NCBI GenBank assembly: GCA_010015655.1
Contig: ML976660.1
Location: forward strand, 315,401 to 379,400
Direction: 5' to 3'
DNA length: 64,000 bases
Source of the DNA: Bimuria novae-zelandiae CBS 107.79
Taxonomy: Eukaryota; Ascomycota; Dothideomycetes; Pleosporales; Didymosphaeriaceae
Under the pieces are notes generated by a model, which was not told the origin of the DNA, made no database searches, and saw only the letters and a program-made list of their open reading frames with translations. Shown piece by piece: positions 60,401 through 64,000 of this stretch (position 1 is its first letter; each line of letters starts with the position of its first letter). The position numbers and the translations under genes are program-made.

Positions 60401-63400
60401 CTGCCCATTCTTGCACCACCTCCGTTGTCATTGCTTCCCCAATACAGTAAAGCCATTTGACACTCGGTACCTCGATTCGTTTCAATGAATTGGCCACTGA
60501 AGGGGTAAGATCGAGCAAGTCCACTTTGAGAGCGCTGATCGAGCCAGTGAGATCGTTGAGCATCGTATCCTGGTCAGCCGAGCAAAGAGTGAATCCGAAT
60601 GTCCAGGATAAGAAGCAGTCGTAATAGCACATGTCGAATGTAATAGCGGCGTATTGCAGGAGTCTTGAGCTATGATCCCATGGTATAAGTGAGCGCGAAC
60701 TCTCGATCGTCTGGATAGGCGAGCGATGTTCCATGCTGACGGCTTTGGGCACCCCCGTGGACCCCGATGTGTAAAGGCAATAAACGATGTTCGTCGGTCG
60801 AAGGCCACTCACAAGTGGATTTACGGTGGGATAGTGTTCGGTATTCGTAACGTTTACCACGACGACGCCCTCGAACCAGGGAACAGCATCATCACCAGAC
60901 AAGATGACCTTCGGCTTTAGTTCCGAAACCATAAACCGTTTCCTTGCTTCTGGCAAACCAGGATGGATTGGCGAAAAGGCCGCCCCGGCTTTGAGCACTC
61001 CTAGTATGCTGATATAGAATTCTGGGCACTTGGGCATGTGCACAGGGATCACATCCTCAGGCTTAACGTCATGTTGGAGCAGAGAATGAGCAACTTGGTT
61101 GGCCCTTTCGTTCAAAGCGTTGAACGTGAGAATCGTCGCCGACCGGTCAGATTGACGAAAGTCGAGAGCCACGGCATCGGGCCTCTCGATGGCGTTCTGC
61201 TCGAACGCGGAGTGTAGAAGCCCACCACTCGGAGGATCGAACGTTCGAACTTTCATGTTGGACTGACCCAAAATATGACTAGGGAACCCAAATGTGTCGT
61301 TCGCCGCTACGCTTGGGAAGCGAACCACTTGTTGTAGCGCATTGTCGAAGATCGTTGCAAGGACTTCCGCATCAAACTCCTGACAGAGATTCCGCTGATA
61401 TTGGAGCTTCAGTTCTAATCTGTTTGAACTCTGGTTCTGCACCACTTCGCACACCATTGGTAAATCCATCTGCCCATCATCCGATTCCAGACTCCAGATC
61501 GTCTCGTCCAAAGATGTGCTGGGTCGTTGTAAGATGACCAACGTATCAAACAGTCGACCTTGTTCATGTCGCGTTTTGGACTGGATCCAGCGCAGAGGTG
61601 TTAGCTGAAAAGGCAAAACATCCACATTGAGCGAATGAAGCTTCTTGCAAAGCTCAATATTTGGACTCTGGAAATCAAATTTCAAGCGCATCGGCAAAGT
61701 ATTGAAACAAGGTGCAACCAGGCGATCCAAACCATCCTCCGGGAGCGTTCGGCCGCTGACCACGTTCCCAAAGCACAAGTCGGACTCTGCTAGAACAAAA
61801 TGTAGGACTTTTGCCCAGGCTGCCTGGACCACGGACAGAAGCGAACAGGACATAACGCGACATTGGCTCAAAACTTTGCCGAGTGTTGGTTGCAAAATCC
61901 TACGAACCGAGCCAGTCGCCTGTAGAGAGGAAGGCAACACCTGGCTAGAGAGACTCGGGAAATACGTCGGCTCAAAATCGGCTAGAGCTCCGGTCCAGAA
62001 ACGGAAATCTTCTTCTCGATTGCTAAGCATCATGTGTTGTAGGAAGATTTCATAGGGCGCAGGAGGTGGCAGTAGTTCCTCCAAGTAGACACGTTGTACT
62101 TCATCCAGAAGAGTCGTAATGGCAACCCCGTCATAGAGCGCGTGATGACAGCAGAAGATGAGCCTCGCCGAACTTAAATGGCCTTGAATGGCTAGACATA
62201 CAGGAGGCTTGTGTGACTGGAGCAAGCCCGGAAGTACTTGGCCAGCATAATCTCCAACGTTCGTGCTGGACTCCAGCTCGTCCCAAGCTACTGGAACATC
62301 CTTAAATATAACCTGGGCGTATGCATACTGAGCGCTTTCGGTGGACACGAACGTAGTCCGTAAGATGTCGTGCCTTTCTACCATCTTTTCCCAGGACTTT
62401 TTCAAGCGAGCCAGGTTGCCGTGGACGGTAAAAGCCATCACGTTGTAGTACGAACTCTTCCTGACACTGTGCTGTGCATCCTGGTTTAGTTTCGGGTGCG
62501 ACGACGACGACGCTGATAACATGGCCTCCTGCAGTGGTGTGCAGGGCAGGATCCGATCGACTTCTAAGTCTTTCGAAGCGATCTCGAAGCGTATTCGGGA
62601 CAGGTGCTCGGAGCTGAAGACATCAATTGCTGTTGGGGTCAGCGAACATGTTATGAGGATATCAGACGTAAAGAGATTGTACCACTTACACTCTTTTCTT
62701 GAATATTTTGACGCAGATGCTTTTCCCAGAACCGAAGACAGTCGTTCCACAGTAGGATTCTTGAAGATTTGCGACACAGGTAGATGGCCGAATCCTGCCT
62801 CTCGAAGATCCTTGGCAAAGCGGATTGCAGATACAGAGTCCAAACCTAGGTTGAAGAATGATGACCTTCGTTTGATGTCAGCTGGTGGTAGCCGCAACGT
62901 CCGAGACAGTGCCTCCGCTATGGTTTGCTCGGCTGTGGAAAGTTTAACATCGTCTGGCTCCACCCCGAATCCCAACGATGTAAGTTCTAGCTCTTCATTC
63001 TTCAAGTTGTCGAAGGTATTCCGCAATTTTTTCTTGTCAATTTTGCCCTGAGGCGTCATTGGAATGGAACGAATAGGTATGGCATGTGTTGGGATCATGT
63101 ACGCCGGGAGCTGGAGAGACAGCGACTCCAGTATCTCCAGCACATGCGGCCGGAAAACCCCTGAGGCGAGAGCACGAAAGCCGGCACTACGGGCATTAGA
63201 TGGTGGTTCCTGGGTTAGCACAGGTATTATCGTATCCTTGGGAACCCAAAAGACCACCAGCTTTTGGCTTGGTTGGTCATTGACTAGTACCGTAGCACAA
63301 TCTTGGACGGAAAGATGGTTCAGCACTGCCGCCGTGATTTCTCCGGGCTCGACTCTCTGCCCGCGAATCTTTACTTGGTCATCCAAACGTCCAGTAGAGA

Positions 63401-64000
63401 GAATGTCACCGTTTGGCAACAACCTTCCCATGTCGCCAGAGCGATATATCCGCCCGTACGTCGAATGGTCGAACAACTTTTCAGCGTTGAGACCAGGTTC
63501 ATTCAGATAGCCTCGGAAAACCTGTGCACCGCCGAAGCAGAGCTCGCCCACCGCACCTCGGGGCACGATTCTATCGCTTCCTGGTTCAAATATGAGAAGT
63601 GAAGTGTTCGGGAAAACAGGGCCGATGTTGTTGATGAGGTCTGCACCCGTAACACAAGGCTTCACAGTACAGATGTTGGTAGTCTCTGACGGTCCATATC
63701 CTACATGTATCAGCAAATAAATTCACTAGTCGTACCTATGAAAAGTTTCTAATTCTGCCAGCCATTGCATTCCCTATCCCCGGGGGTAGGGCACCGTACT
63801 GGGGCATTGGGAACTTACCTTGGTAGAGACCTTTGCCGGCCCATTTGCGTTTGACGGTTTCGGTGAGCGCTTCGCCAGCTGTTATTAAGAACTGGACCTT
63901 TGGAACTTTTGAGGGTTCAACTAAACCCGCAACCGTAGGCGTAAGGCTCAAATGAGTGGCGCCCAAGCTGTCGATCGCGGCCTCAAAATCGTAGAAGAGG
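51452..64000 (-). CDS. NPS2: intracellular siderophore (ferricrocin-type) NRPS, SidC/NPS2-like, N-terminus off-window
   Basis: Exons: 64000-63819, 63700-62690, 62629-51645, 51592-51452. Introns 63701-63818, 62630-62689 (60 nt, in frame) and 51593-51644 have GTAAGT/GTGAGT donors. Domains from the N-terminal side: A1 (C-terminal part, YGPSETTN, GRLDDQVKIRGQR), T1 (LGLDSVS, 62838), C1 (HHALYDG, 62140), A2 (LYTSGSTGVPK, 60760; NSYGPTEAA), T2 (59590), C2 (LHALFDA, 58965), A3 (LYTSGTTGTPKG, 57590; YGPTEAT), T3 (56370), C3 (FHGLYDG, 55730), T4 (54705), C4 (AHALYDG, 54075), T5 (53050), C5 (HHALYDG, 52425). Each T has its LG-D-S serine, and each C the second His and Asp. The A-T-C triplets followed by T-C-T-C are diagnostic of SidC/NPS2, which build cyclic hexapeptide hydroxamates from Gly/Ser and acyl-hydroxyornithine for iron storage. 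About 4,070 residues lie in the window, no stops. A ferrichrome variant is possible. Confidence 0.9.

Noticed and set aside
53058..63602. Many 60-180 codon frames within the NRPS region
   Set aside because: All overlap the single long NRPS frame, which has continuous A/T/C domain motifs.

Overview
This window reads as chromosomal DNA from a filamentous ascomycete (Pezizomycotina; a Dothideomycete such as Pleosporales is my best guess from gene content). The evidence is short 45-120 nt introns with GTAAGT/GTACGT-type donors, a ferricrocin-type (SidC/NPS2) siderophore synthetase, a LysM-GH18 chitinase, and large transposon blocks carrying RIP scars. In those blocks CA/TG dinucleotides are nearly gone and coding frames are riddled with TAG/TAA, while CG dinucleotides persist.

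Layout. 1-827: ORF1 (gag-like) of a LINE on the minus strand, with four in-frame stops, running off the left edge. 1563-2126: small F-box-like gene. 2737-6621 (minus): a three-exon LysM/chitin-binding/GH18 chitinase inactivated by two frameshifts and two nonsense codons. It is divergent from a small secreted-protein gene starting at 7136. That gene is cut in its second exon by a 19.8 kb Copia element (7674-27446) with a perfect 5-bp target duplication. Three more LTR elements sit inside this Copia: a short non-autonomous one (8351-10275), and a second Copia on the minus strand (12332-24886) that itself contains a Gypsy chromovirus (15058-22066). Every insertion has readable LTRs and target duplications. 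The 3' remainder of the secreted gene resumes at 27452 and may be cut again by a small solo LTR (27563-27705).

28517-47205 is an unusual end-to-end array of TA-inserting DNA transposons (pogo/Fot1-like, one Tc1/IS630-like). They abut with little more than a TA between neighbours. One is nested within the last 8 bp of its neighbour's terminal inverted repeat, and that nested element contains an LTR with a further pogo element inside. All are RIP-damaged to varying degrees.

47642-50108 (minus): a broken DUF3435-type tyrosine-recombinase gene (the family that includes Starship captains), followed by a truncated tRNA-Ala(TGC) at 50441-50484. 50783-51267: a small membrane protein gene with an internal frameshift. 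51452 to the right edge (minus): the well-preserved large NRPS, with modules (A)-T-C-A-T-C-A-T-C-T-C-T-C, the arrangement of intracellular ferrichrome-type siderophore synthetases. Its N-terminal part is outside the window.

Taken together, an iron-metabolism gene (right) and a degenerating chitinase/secreted-protein locus (left) are separated by about 40 kb of RIP-mutated nested transposons, an AT-isochore-like block. Apart from the NRPS and possibly the F-box-like gene, almost every gene seen here is broken.
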